A stretch of 47,035 bases of DNA from Bacteroidales bacterium UBA1680 (GTDB lineage: Bacteria; Bacteroidota; Bacteroidia; Bacteroidales; UBA932). A model generated the notes under the pieces. That model ran no database searches and had not been told where the DNA came from. It was given only the letters and a program-made list of their open reading frames with translations. Within the stretch, counting starts at the first letter, position 1. Each line of letters starts with the position of its first letter. Below are positions 35,552-43,283 of the stretch, one piece after another. The DNA is taken from the NCBI GenBank assembly GCA_002320605.1, contig DCKG01000008.1:1-47035 (forward strand), written 5' to 3'. The position numbers and the translations under genes are program-made.

Positions 35552-35686
35552 CTATTTGTCTATGCTGACGAGCTTGTAGGTTTGCGAACCGAGGCCGATT
35601 TTGGCAGCGTAATCGACGGTGTGAGTGCCGTGGCGGCTGTTTATCTCTTTTGCGATTCGGCTGCATTTTTTATGCAGCCCAGGGCG
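35552..35686 (-). pseudogene. Orphan C-terminal coding tail of an unknown gene
   Basis: After the cupin gene, one minus-strand frame reads a protein-like end, SRIAKEINSRHGTHTVD followed by YAAKIGLGSQTYKLVSIDK and a stop at 35552. Amino acid and codon use look coding, while the alternative frame over the same bases is rich in Arg, His and Gln, as shadows usually are. No start or upstream part exists: a stop in the same frame lies at 35687-35689 inside the cupin gene. A strong hairpin follows the stop at normal terminator distance. It looks like the 3' end of a gene whose body was deleted. I cannot name the family. Confidence 0.4.
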
Positions 35687-36858
35687 TTAAGTGAGCGGGG
35701 ATAACCGATGTAAGGGACGCATTGGCAGATGATTTCGTTGAGGAATTCGGCATCGTTGCCCATCCTCATGTTGCCTGCGGCGTGGCCGGTGAGTTGTGGC
35801 TCGCAGCCGCCCTGCCCGGCGAGGAAGCAGAAAGTGATAAGTTCACGCTGCCGCAGGTCAAGACCTTTGCGGGTGTAATAATCGCCGAAGCAATTGTCTG
35901 CCAGCCAGCGGTTTATCTTTTTCCTCTCATCAGGAGCATTCTCCCAGAAGTTTTTCATTCCTTCTCCGAATATATCGACTTGGGTTTGATTGCCTTTCTG
36001 AAGTCTGTTGTCAGCATTGGTCGTGGTCTGAGACTCCAGCGGGAGCTTTATCCCCTGAGCTTTGAACACCAGATTCGTGGCATCGAGGAAAGGCCTGATC
36101 CTGCCTATGCCGCAATAAGCTATGGCTTGATATTCAATTTCCTTGATTTCCACTGGACTGAGGCCGGCATTCAATGCATCTGGAAGCACGGCCTTGTATT
36201 CATCTACGCCCTGGCAGCCGAGAAGGGTTGCCAATATTGCCATGTACTTCGTGCTGGCATCTATGGTCGTGCTGGATGGTACTTCATTCCCAGCGAAATT
36301 CGTGAATATCTCGTAGATGTCCGGATCCTTTTGTTTCAGGGAAGCCATGCTGCCATTGATCCTCAATTTGTTATATTCTTCATCGCTCACCTGCTCCAGC
36401 CAAGTGCTTTTATTGTTCTGCGGGTCTGGAGAAATTGCAAGATGCTGAAACCAGCTGTCCGGTGCGGCTCCGTGCCAGTGCTCCACATCAGCAGGAATCT
36501 CGATTACGTCGCCAGGAAGCATTTTCACGGCCTCTTTGCCGCGCTCCTGATAGTATCCGACTCCACCGACTGCAATTAGAATCTGTCCCACCGAGTGCTT
36601 GTGCCAATTGTTCCGGCAGCCTGGCTCGAAAGTCACGTTTGAAACTGGGACGTTCAGTTTCTTGTCGAATGTCATCGGAGCCAGCCATGATCTCCCGCTG
36701 AAATACTTTGCGTAGCCTGTGTTAGGCTCCCCAACTGGGAAATCGCTGATGTGGGGAACCTCAATTTCTGTCTTGTTCATATTTCCCTGTGCGTTTGCGC
36801 CAAAGACTGCCATGAAAATCATGGCCGCCAAGGCAAAGAATTTATGTTTCATGTTCAT
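35641..36858 (-). CDS. Secreted cupin and carboxymuconolactone decarboxylase-like protein
   Basis: A protein of 405 residues with a signal peptide ending at FGANAQG. Residues about 50-135 form a cupin with metal-ligand motif WHKHSVGQ, GDVIEIPADVEHWHG. Two carboxymuconolactone decarboxylase-like (CMD) regions follow: the first around MAILATLLGCQGVDEYKAVL, the second with the AhpD/CMD type CEPQLTGHAAGNMRMG (Cys and His present) near residue 365. Fusions of this type occur widely in Bacteroidota; a role in quinone, thiol or aromatic chemistry is likely but unproven. Three starts (36864, 36858, 36852) are possible; a -7-like box at 36871-36878 favours the inner ones, and MNMK matches the start style of other genes here. 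Confidence 0.85.
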   Translation of the reverse strand: MNMKHKFFALAAMIFMAVFGANAQGNMNKTEIEVPHISDFPVGEPNTGYAKYFSGRSWLAPMTFDKKLNVPVSNVTFEPGCRNNWHKHSVGQILIAVGGVGYYQERGKEAVKMLPGDVIEIPADVEHWHGAAPDSWFQHLAISPDPQNNKSTWLEQVSDEEYNKLRINGSMASLKQKDPDIYEIFTNFAGNEVPSSTTIDASTKYMAILATLLGCQGVDEYKAVLPDALNAGLSPVEIKEIEYQAIAYCGIGRIRPFLDATNLVFKAQGIKLPLESQTTTNADNRLQKGNQTQVDIFGEGMKNFWENAPDERKKINRWLADNCFGDYYTRKGLDLRQRELITFCFLAGQGGCEPQLTGHAAGNMRMGNDAEFLNEIICQCVPYIGYPRSLNALGCIKNAAESQKR

Positions 36859-36870
36859 TTGCATTTATTG

Positions 36871-36878
36871 CAAAATTA
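36871..36878 (-). promoter_or_regulatory. Putative -7 box of the cupin gene
   Basis: TAATTTTG on the minus strand fits TAnnTTTG and lies directly before the start codons. No matching TTTG is seen at the right distance, so this is tentative. Confidence 0.3.
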
Positions 36879-36879
36879 C

Positions 36880-37165
36880 TTATTCTTAATTCATTTCATT
36901 TACCAATAATTCGGATTATTCTTCACTTTTTATAAATGATTGCGTCCCGCATTCTGCAGTGATGGTGCTCCAGTTCCGCCGTTTTCACAAAACCTCTCCG
37001 ACCATGCGGGCTGTTTATGTAACTTGTTTACTATGAATGTATTTTGAAATATTTATGCAATCCCTTATCCTGAACTTGATTCAAGATCTCTTTTGGGGTA
37101 ATCTAGGTACTTACTTTGGTCAGGATGACAAAGGGGACTGAGGCTGCAACTTGGATGGAATAGAT
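36880..37165. other. Non-coding gap with short palindromic elements
   Basis: No gene is visible here. The gap holds TCCTGAACTTGATTCAAGA (37068-37086), an imperfect palindrome, and GTCAGGATGACA (37119-37130), which also occurs at 17057-17068 in the exporter operon. Just beyond it, GCTGAAACAAGTTCAGC (37166-37182) overlaps the stop of the next gene and may act as its terminator. Short palindromes of the CCTGAACTTGTTTCAGG style are known as dispersed intergenic repeats in several bacteria. Confidence 0.35.
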
Positions 37166-37177
37166 GCTGAAACAAGT

Positions 37178-38134
37178 TCAGCCGTTCAGTTCATTTTCTA
37201 TCTTATGAACATCATTTAGGCTCATGGTTGTTGCCTTGGCAACATCCTCGGGCTTCATTCCGGATTTCAGCAGGTTCTTGGCAACCATGGAAATTGCCTC
37301 ATTAAACCCTTTCTCTATGCCTTTTTCCATGCCTTCCTTCATGCCTTTCTCGACCTGTTCGCCGACGTACTCGTCTATGTCCCACTGCGTAAGCATATCT
37401 TTCTCGTATTTAATCACTTCCTTAGGAGCGAATTTAGCGATTTCCGCCTTCTCAAACAACAGTTCGAAGAACTTTCCCTCCAGATATTCCGGCCGGTTCT
37501 TGAAGGCCTTCATGTTGTGCATGGCGTAGCAAAACTTATCCAGTGCCGTGGCGTTAGAATCGGCAGGGTCATGGTACTTTGGCAGCTCAAGGGTGATGAA
37601 CTTCACCCTGTCTGTGAACAAATGTCTGTCGTGAATATCCGACACGGCATATTCGTGCCGAATGGCGTCAGATTCTTTGTTGTCGTCATAATCCATGAGG
37701 GCGATGATGTATGACTGCGGATAAGAATAGTCCCACTTCTTTGACTGACGGTTCAGAATTCCGATTCCGAACTGTTCCTGAATAATGTATGTTGAATAAG
37801 CTAAGAGCCTGTCGTGGTAGTTCCTGACCTTGAGAGCTTGCATTTCGACCGCAAAGCGCGAGCCGTCCGTCTCGTCGTAGCATTCCACATCCACCCGAAT
37901 GCCATGCCCCTTTGGAAACTCGTTCTGGTGCTCCTGGGGAGCATATTTAATATATGAGATGGTCTTCTCTGGAATCAACTCCTGAAGGAGGAAGAGCATC
38001 AGGTCGGGGAATCGTTCGTCACCAAAAAGCTTCTTGAACACAGAGTCGGTGATTATGTCGGCATATTTCTGGAGGAGTACCAACTCATGCACCTGCCTCC
38101 TACGGATTGAATCCGGACCATTTAAGTTTATCAT
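37178..38134 (-). CDS. PD-(D/E)XK nuclease family transposase (Rpn-like)
   Basis: A 318-residue protein of the transposase_31/PDDEXK_2 type. The start MINLNGPDS is supported by a -7 box at 38167-38174, which would lie inside the longer open frame up to 38173. Features: DSVFKKLFGDE near the N-terminus, the nuclease core GIRVDVECYDETDGSRFAVEMQ (Asp and ExQ catalytic residues) and the YHDRLLAYSTYIIQEQ helix. The C-terminal tail is rich in EKGMKEGMEKGIEKG repeats, as usual in the family. Members promote recombination and are often present in several copies per genome. The reading frame is intact. It diverges from queH. Confidence 0.9.
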   Translation of the reverse strand: MINLNGPDSIRRRQVHELVLLQKYADIITDSVFKKLFGDERFPDLMLFLLQELIPEKTISYIKYAPQEHQNEFPKGHGIRVDVECYDETDGSRFAVEMQALKVRNYHDRLLAYSTYIIQEQFGIGILNRQSKKWDYSYPQSYIIALMDYDDNKESDAIRHEYAVSDIHDRHLFTDRVKFITLELPKYHDPADSNATALDKFCYAMHNMKAFKNRPEYLEGKFFELLFEKAEIAKFAPKEVIKYEKDMLTQWDIDEYVGEQVEKGMKEGMEKGIEKGFNEAISMVAKNLLKSGMKPEDVAKATTMSLNDVHKIENELNG

Positions 38135-38166
38135 ATTTTTAAATTTTTCCGGCAAGATAGAGCAAC

Positions 38167-38174
38167 CAAACATA
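38167..38174 (-). promoter_or_regulatory. Putative -7 box of the PD-(D/E)XK gene
   Basis: TATGTTTG on the minus strand is a full match to TAnnTTTG, about 33 bases before the chosen start. The upstream TTTG box is not clear (TTTC at a 17-base spacing). Confidence 0.4.
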
Positions 38175-38363
38175 AATTTTTTCTAATAACAGAAAGTTCG
38201 TGCACGAAAACAGAAATTTTTTATCGTATGTAATGCATGAAAAAATCATTCTTCAATAAAAATTTTTGAATATGCCGTCGCAGGCATCCTTCCTTTGCAG
38301 TTATTACATTTTTTTTTGTACAACATATTTCCTTCATCATGAAACTATTCAAGAATGGAATCC

Positions 38364-38394
38364 TTTAATATTAAGAACAGACGCTATATATTTG
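38364..38394 (+). promoter_or_regulatory. Promoter of queH
   Basis: TTTA (38364-38367), 19 bases, TATATTTG (38387-38394): a full -7 match and a -33 box with one mismatch at ideal spacing. Transcription would start about 10 bases before the ATG at 38412, which decides between the two possible queH starts. Confidence 0.5.
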
Positions 38395-38411
38395 TAGGAA
38401 TTCTTGCGAAT

Positions 38412-39050
38412 ATGGAGAGCATAAAATTGAAAGGGGAGCCTATTCCCGATGAGCTGAAAAATGGCCGCATATTGCTGCATTGCTGCTGTGCGCCTTGCTC
38501 TACCGCAATAATTGAATGGATGGTGCAAGAAGGCTTGCATCTAGGAATATTCTTCAGCAATTCCAACATAGTGCCTTTCGATGAATATGCCCATAGGCGT
38601 TCAGAGCTGGAGCGTTATGCCGCCTCATACGGCTTGGAAGTGATTGATGATGAATATGATCACGATGCATGGCTGGCTTGGGTGCGCTCCTTGGAGAGCG
38701 AGCATGGCAGCGTGGCTGCGATGCCGGAGAGAGGTCTCAGATGCTTGGAATGTTTCAAATTCAGGCTTATAAGAGCTGCTGAATATGCCGCCGTTCATGA
38801 ATATGACATATTGACGACCACGTTAGCGTCATCTAGGTGGAAAGACTTAGAACAGGTTGATGAAGCCGGATGCTTCGCTTGCAATGCTGCCAATGCCGCT
38901 CATTCTGAAGATGGATATCATGTCCGGTGGTGGGGGCAGAACTGGAGGAAAGGCGGACTGCAAGAGCGCAGGGGCTGCCTCATTCGTGAATATGGGCTGT
39001 ACAACCAGTCGTATTGCGGCTGCGAGTTCTCTCTGCATGGGCTTGGCTAG
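38412..39050 (+). CDS. queH: Epoxyqueuosine reductase QueH
   Basis: A 212-residue protein of the QueH (DUF208) family, which performs the last step of queuosine synthesis, reducing epoxyqueuosine in tRNA wobble position 34. The Cys motifs of the family are all present: HCCCAPCS near the N-terminus, LRCLECFKFRL in the middle and NQSYCGCEFS at the C-terminus, which supply the iron-sulfur cluster and metal site. Also typical: FFSNSNIVPFDEYAHRRSEL and TTTLASSRWKDLEQVDEAG. The frame is open up to 38355, but the promoter at 38364-38394 supports the start MESIKLKG. It stands alone and diverges from the nuclease gene. The GAATAT word occurs about eight times in 640 bases here. Confidence 0.93.
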   Translation: MESIKLKGEPIPDELKNGRILLHCCCAPCSTAIIEWMVQEGLHLGIFFSNSNIVPFDEYAHRRSELERYAASYGLEVIDDEYDHDAWLAWVRSLESEHGSVAAMPERGLRCLECFKFRLIRAAEYAAVHEYDILTTTLASSRWKDLEQVDEAGCFACNAANAAHSEDGYHVRWWGQNWRKGGLQERRGCLIREYGLYNQSYCGCEFSLHGLG

Positions 39051-39181
39051 GCTATCTAGGCAATCGGAACGTCTCTTTTTTGTGAGGCTGCCGACAGATA
39101 ATTTCCCAAAAGAGCCAAGAAAGCAATATTATTCCCGAAAAAAATACCATCTTTGCAAATTATTCAACGAATTGATGAAAG

Positions 39182-40342
39182 ATGAAGAGAACTTTATTAA
39201 TTAGACTGGTGATGCCTGCCATGACACTGACCGCAGGTGTTCTGTTTTCCTCGTGCATCCGAGAAGCTGCGAAGAATGCGGAAGCTGACATCCTTTCCTG
39301 CACTGTTGATGGAGTGGAACTGCCGCAGACCCCTGTCGTAACAAATGACAGAATCTCTTTCTATGTGAACACTAAAGACATGGAAAAGGTGAAGAGCCTG
39401 GCTCCGGAATTCACGCTCACGGAAGGAGCCACCATCGATCCTGCAAGCGGCACTGTCCGCGATTTTACTACCCCTCAGCAATATACAGTAACTTCCGAAG
39501 ACGGGCAATGGACAAAAAGCTACATCGTGTCATTTTCCAGCTCCGATCCGATGAACGAATACCATTTCGAGGAGCACAAGCCATACGTTTACGTTGACAC
39601 TTGGACTGGAGAGGTCAGCTATAAGTTCGACATCATGTATGAGCCTAGGGATAATGCCGACACCCTTTTCTGGAGTTCAGGCAACCCGGGGTTCATGATA
39701 GCGAATTCAAAAGCTCCTGCGGCTGACTATCCTACCGCACATTGCGACAATGGCTATGTCGGCAAGGGTGTCAAGCTGGTCACGAGGAGCACTGGTGCGT
39801 TGGGCGCAATGTTTGGCTCGCCTATCGCCGCCGGGAATCTGTTCTTGGGCAAATTCGAAATAAACATGGGCAACACTTTGCTGTCCACTCATTTCGGAGA
39901 AGGCGTTCCTTGCGCTAAGGATCCTCTAGCCGTCTCTGGGTGGTACAGGTACAAGCGTGGTGCTCAGATGACCGACAAGAAGAACAAGCCGATCGAAGGT
40001 GAGGACAACTTCGATATCTATGCTTCGTTTTTCGAGCCGACAGATGGGGTGCCTTATCTGAACGGAACGAACGTGAAGGATACGACGAGCAAGTCCACCA
40101 CCATCATAAAATTCGGGCAAGTGCCGGAAGATCAGAAAATTGCAGATGGAGAATGGCATCAATTCTGGTTCATGCTTGACCAAGTCTCTGGCAAAACTGT
40201 CGATGAGAAAAAACTCAGAGATGGAAAATACGCAATCGCCATAGTCCTTTCATCTTCTGAGAGGGGAGCGGAATTCATAGGGGCCGTGGGCTCGACCTTG
40301 TATGCAGACGAACTTGAACTTTACTACAAAGAATCTGAATAA
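39182..40342 (+). CDS. PCMD-domain lipoprotein
   Basis: A 386-residue lipoprotein (lipobox Cys25, FSSCIREA). The N-terminal part (about 35-120) is a DUF5018-like Ig domain ending in the typical YTVTSEDGQWTKSYIVSF. The rest (about 125-385) fits the putative carbohydrate metabolism domain PCMD: FWSSGNPGFMI, GYVGKGVKLVTRSTGA, IAAGNLFLGKF, PLAVSGWYRYKRG and the end STLYADELELYY. In Bacteroidota such proteins are surface exposed and usually follow a SusC/D pair or an outer membrane barrel. The next gene, a barrel, starts one base after the stop, so the two form a unit. The function is not established. Confidence 0.85.
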   Translation: MKRTLLIRLVMPAMTLTAGVLFSSCIREAAKNAEADILSCTVDGVELPQTPVVTNDRISFYVNTKDMEKVKSLAPEFTLTEGATIDPASGTVRDFTTPQQYTVTSEDGQWTKSYIVSFSSSDPMNEYHFEEHKPYVYVDTWTGEVSYKFDIMYEPRDNADTLFWSSGNPGFMIANSKAPAADYPTAHCDNGYVGKGVKLVTRSTGALGAMFGSPIAAGNLFLGKFEINMGNTLLSTHFGEGVPCAKDPLAVSGWYRYKRGAQMTDKKNKPIEGEDNFDIYASFFEPTDGVPYLNGTNVKDTTSKSTTIIKFGQVPEDQKIADGEWHQFWFMLDQVSGKTVDEKKLRDGKYAIAIVLSSSERGAEFIGAVGSTLYADELELYYKESE

Positions 40343-40343
40343 T

Positions 40344-41126
40344 ATGAGAATCGCATTTAAAATATTCATGATAGTTCCAATCCTGACGCTGATATTTTCC
40401 GTTAAGGCGGGAGCTCAGGAGGAAAGGAACGCTAACCTTATTAAATCAGAGAGGCTTGGCTGGGAATATGAGATCAGGGCTGGCATTAATCTCGGAGGCA
40501 CTTCGCCTTTGCCTCTGCCTCGTGAAATAAGGAAGATCAAAAGTTTCAATCCCAAATTCAACGGCGCCGTGGAGGGCGTCGTGACGAAATGGATCGGCAG
40601 CGGCTGGGGCATTTCCGGAGGCTTGAAGCTGGAAGAAAAAGGCATGGAGACTGGGGCCGACGTGAAAAATTACCACACTAAGGTCATAAAGGGCGATCAG
40701 AAAGTCGAAGGCTATTTCACTGGGTACAACAGCACAAGCGTGAACATGACGTACCTCACAGTTCCGATAATGGCAAATTACCGTTTCAATTCTCGCTGGA
40801 AAGTGCGTGCCGGAATCGGCACCTCAGTATTGCTAGGCGGGGATTTCAACGGCTACGTCAAGGATGGATATCTGCGCAACGGGACTCCGGTTGGGGAGAA
40901 AGTCACTTTCAGCGAAGACGGCAGAGGAACATTCGACTTTTCCGATGACTTGCGCAGAATGCAGTGGAGCGCCATGCTTGGATGCTCCTGGCGTGCCTAC
41001 AGGCATTTCTCCGTCGTGGCAGATCTCAGCTGGGGATTCACTGACATATTCAAGGAATCGTTCAAGACGATTTCCTTCAATATGTATCCGATATATTGCA
41101 ACGTAGGTTTCGCATACACATTCTAG
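40344..41126 (+). CDS. Outer membrane beta-barrel protein (PorT-like size)
   Basis: A 260-residue protein with a signal peptide (MIVPILTLIFSVKAGAQEE) and a barrel of alternating strands: GWEYEIRAGINLGG, FNGAVEGVVTKWIG, WGISGGLKLEEKGM, LTVPIMANYRFNSRWKVRAGIGTSVLLGG, QWSAMLGCSWRAYRHFSVVADLSWGF. It ends in the outer membrane signature YCNVGFAYTF with a C-terminal Phe. The start is the ATG of MRIAFKIF, one base after the PCMD gene. It may anchor or secrete its partner; no specific function can be assigned. Confidence 0.88.
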   Translation: MRIAFKIFMIVPILTLIFSVKAGAQEERNANLIKSERLGWEYEIRAGINLGGTSPLPLPREIRKIKSFNPKFNGAVEGVVTKWIGSGWGISGGLKLEEKGMETGADVKNYHTKVIKGDQKVEGYFTGYNSTSVNMTYLTVPIMANYRFNSRWKVRAGIGTSVLLGGDFNGYVKDGYLRNGTPVGEKVTFSEDGRGTFDFSDDLRRMQWSAMLGCSWRAYRHFSVVADLSWGFTDIFKESFKTISFNMYPIYCNVGFAYTF

Positions 41127-41183
41127 AGCTCCCGTTCGATAGGGATTTTGCCTGAAGGCTCCGCCGTTCTGACCAAGGCTATG

Positions 41184-41441
41184 TTATTTGAGGCCTGTCA
41201 GGATTGTAGAGTCTTTCAGCATCTGGTGCCCGGCTTCGGAACGGGTCATGAATTGTCCACCGGTGGCATCTGCCAGCTCAGCTTTTTGATAGATTTCTCT
41301 TTTCGGTTCTTCGACGAAGCGTTCCATGCCGCCGAAGAAACGCTTCGCCATGATGTCATTGATCGCGAATGTGCCGTCTCTCTTGCAGGAAAATGGCGCT
41401 ATCATCCCGATTGGCAGATTAGAGCATTCGGTTTCGCTCAT
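41184..41441 (-). CDS. Possible small hypothetical protein
   Basis: An 85-residue frame (MSETECSNLPIGMIAPF to STILTGLK). Its composition (Lys/Glu balanced, few Cys) looks more like protein than the overlapping plus-strand frame, which is rich in Phe, Cys and His. No family is recognised, no promoter was found and it stands alone in the 579-base gap 41127-41705. It may be a remnant. The rest of the gap shows no other candidate. Confidence 0.3.
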   Translation of the reverse strand: MSETECSNLPIGMIAPFSCKRDGTFAINDIMAKRFFGGMERFVEEPKREIYQKAELADATGGQFMTRSEAGHQMLKDSTILTGLK

Positions 41442-41671
41442 ACATCAAACGGTTTAGCCAGATTGCAGCTATCTATGCTTTGCGGCCCTTTTAAGCCAGT
41501 CTACGGCCTGTGCAGGACCCGGATTGCCGAATATTCATGAAATCCTATAGAATCCATCGATTTTTTTCATAGAAAACCCAGATAATATCGTTGAAGATTA
41601 TAGATATTTGCGGCGATGAGAGAAATAGATATAATGAATATGTTTTCGTAGGTAGAAAGACGGAGCCGGTA

Positions 41672-41679
41672 TATTTTTG
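41672..41679 (+). promoter_or_regulatory. Putative -7 box of the ThrE/LysR set
   Basis: TATTTTTG matches TAnnTTTG 27 bases before the ATG at 41706. No TTTG stands at the ideal distance upstream. Confidence 0.35.
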
Positions 41680-41705
41680 CTTCCAGTTTTCAAGATGCAG
41701 GAATC

Positions 41706-42032
41706 ATGGCAATGTTAGAAGTTTCAACTGTGGCGATGAATATTAATTCTTCGCAAATCATTATCGGATGCGTAATCGTCAGCTTGTGTTTGGCACTTGC
41801 GTTTATTTTCAAGGATACGCTGAAAGCATTCAACGACAAGCACAAGATTATTACCTGCTCGAATGACATCGTAAAGCCGGTAATGCATGAGAACGGAAGC
41901 GGGGTTACGGGAGACGGAGTTCCTTTCTACGAAATCGAAGACGCGGCAAGCAACTCCATGGAGCTTGCGGAAGTGGAAGAAACCAGTGCTGATTATGGAA
42001 AAGCTAAAGCTGAACATAGAAAGGCAGCTTGA
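41706..42032 (+). CDS. Small single-pass membrane protein, unknown
   Basis: A 108-residue frame. One hydrophobic segment (IIIGCVIVSLCLALAFIF, about 18-35) is followed by a polar, acidic tail (EIEDAASNSMELAEVEET). The C-terminal 13 codons overlap the start of the first ThrE-like gene by 38 bases. The alternative frame over the same bases is rich in Arg, Thr and Trp, which favours this frame as coding. It may be a partner of the exporter. No family is recognised; a start at the ATG for MNINSSQ (41736) is also possible. Confidence 0.5.
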   Translation: MAMLEVSTVAMNINSSQIIIGCVIVSLCLALAFIFKDTLKAFNDKHKIITCSNDIVKPVMHENGSGVTGDGVPFYEIEDAASNSMELAEVEETSADYGKAKAEHRKAA

Positions 42033-42801
42033 TGAGTATCGGATATTGAAAGGAAAAAGCGTGTTCCTTCGCGACTACGCCTCGGCGCTGTACATGAGCG
42101 GTGCAACGACTATCAGAATTGAAAAGAACATTGAGCGCATAGCTTCCGCATGGGATTCGAAGGCGGACTTCTCTGTCCTGCCGACATGCATCGTGCTCAC
42201 GCTATGGAATGAGACCGAAGAAATTTCCTGTAATTTGGCAGGCAGGATTCCTGCGGAAAAAATAAATTTCAGCGTGGTGACCGGGCTCAGCAGGCTGAGC
42301 TGGAACATCCATGACAACAAGTTGTCTGTCCGGACAGCGACTGCGGAATATTCGAGAATAATTAATGAGAAGCGTCTCAATCCTTACCTCGTGACGCTTC
42401 TCGTCGGTTTTGCCAATGCTTCTTTCTGCGAACTGTTCGGTGGGGACTGGATTGCGATGGGCATCGTTTTCTTCGCCACTATCGATGGGTTTTACCTCAA
42501 GCTTAAGCTTCCGGAGACTGGACTGGACTATCGCATAGTCACGGTGATTTCTGCCTGCGTGGCTTCGATAATCACGTGCGCTCCATACTGCTTCGCTCTG
42601 GGGTGCACGCCGGACATCGCCCTCGCCACAAGCGTTCTCTATCTGGTTCCGGGCATCCCTTTCTGCAATGCGGTGAATGATTTGATTTACGGGCATTATG
42701 TGTGCAGCCTCAGCAGATTCTGTCATGCGGTGATTATCACCGTTTGCCTCTCTCTCGGACTCTGTCTGGCATTTCTGATTCTAAATATTCAGTTTACATG
42801 A
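41995..42801 (+). CDS. ThrE-type threonine/serine exporter, large half (DUF1212)
   Basis: A 268-residue protein matching the N-terminal half of ThrE exporters. It has a cytoplasmic helical domain with the family pattern (LRDYASALYMSGATTIRIEKNI, WNIHDNKLSVRTA) and then about five membrane helices (LVTLLVGFANASFCELFGGD, WIAMGIVFFATI, TVISACVASIITCAPY, LATSVLYLVPGIPFCNAVNDL and the last near VIITVCLSLGLCLAFLIL). The PGIPFCNAVNDL motif is typical. The start is the ATG of MEKLKLNIE. Its TGA overlaps the next ATG (ATGA). It probably exports small amino acids together with the following gene product. Confidence 0.88.
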   Translation: MEKLKLNIERQLDEYRILKGKSVFLRDYASALYMSGATTIRIEKNIERIASAWDSKADFSVLPTCIVLTLWNETEEISCNLAGRIPAEKINFSVVTGLSRLSWNIHDNKLSVRTATAEYSRIINEKRLNPYLVTLLVGFANASFCELFGGDWIAMGIVFFATIDGFYLKLKLPETGLDYRIVTVISACVASIITCAPYCFALGCTPDIALATSVLYLVPGIPFCNAVNDLIYGHYVCSLSRFCHAVIITVCLSLGLCLAFLILNIQFT

Positions 42802-43283
42802 TAGAAGAATTTCTAGCCATATTCAAGGACGGCTTATTTGCCGCCATCGCCGCCATAGGATTCACTAGCATCAGCAATCCTCCCAGGAGAGTCTTCCCCT
42901 TCTGTGCGATAGTGGCAGCTTGCGGTCATATGGCAAGATACTGCGTCATGACCTATGCTCATGCCTCCATAATCCCTGGCAGCCTGGCTGGTGCTACGGT
43001 AATAGGAGTCTTGGCGATGTTTGCTGCTTCAATGGCCAGAGTCCCAGCCGAAAGCATTTCGTTCCCATCGCTTCTGCCCATGGTGCCAGGAATGTATGCC
43101 TACCGTGCCGTGCAGGCCCTGTGCAAATGCCTTGGGAGTCCGGAGCAAGACATTTTTTTGCATTATCTTTACCTGCTTAGATTTAACTGCATGACATGCT
43201 CCGTGACAATCATTGCGATGGTGGTCGGAGTCACTGTGCCGATATTCTTGTTTAGGAATTTATCTTTTAAAATGACCAGATAA
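42798..43283 (+). CDS. ThrE-type exporter, small half (DUF3815)
   Basis: A 161-residue membrane protein corresponding to the C-terminal half of ThrE: helices around LFAAIAAIGFTSI, RVFPFCAIVAACGHMARY, GSLAGATVIGVLAMFAASM and VTIIAMVVGVTVPIFLF, with the conserved LLPMVPGMYAYRA. It overlaps the first half by four bases upstream and the LysR gene by one base downstream (TAATG), so translation is coupled across the set. The two halves together form a complete ThrE-like transporter, split as in many bacteria. Confidence 0.88.
   Translation: MIEEFLAIFKDGLFAAIAAIGFTSISNPPRRVFPFCAIVAACGHMARYCVMTYAHASIIPGSLAGATVIGVLAMFAASMARVPAESISFPSLLPMVPGMYAYRAVQALCKCLGSPEQDIFLHYLYLLRFNCMTCSVTIIAMVVGVTVPIFLFRNLSFKMTR

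Noticed and set aside
35427..35666. Minus-strand frame of 79 codons after the cupin gene
   Set aside because: Very rich in Arg, His and Gln, typical of a shadow; another frame over the same bases looks coding.
35722..36579. 285-codon plus-strand frame opposite the cupin gene
   Set aside because: Shadow frame; the minus strand carries clear cupin and CMD motifs.
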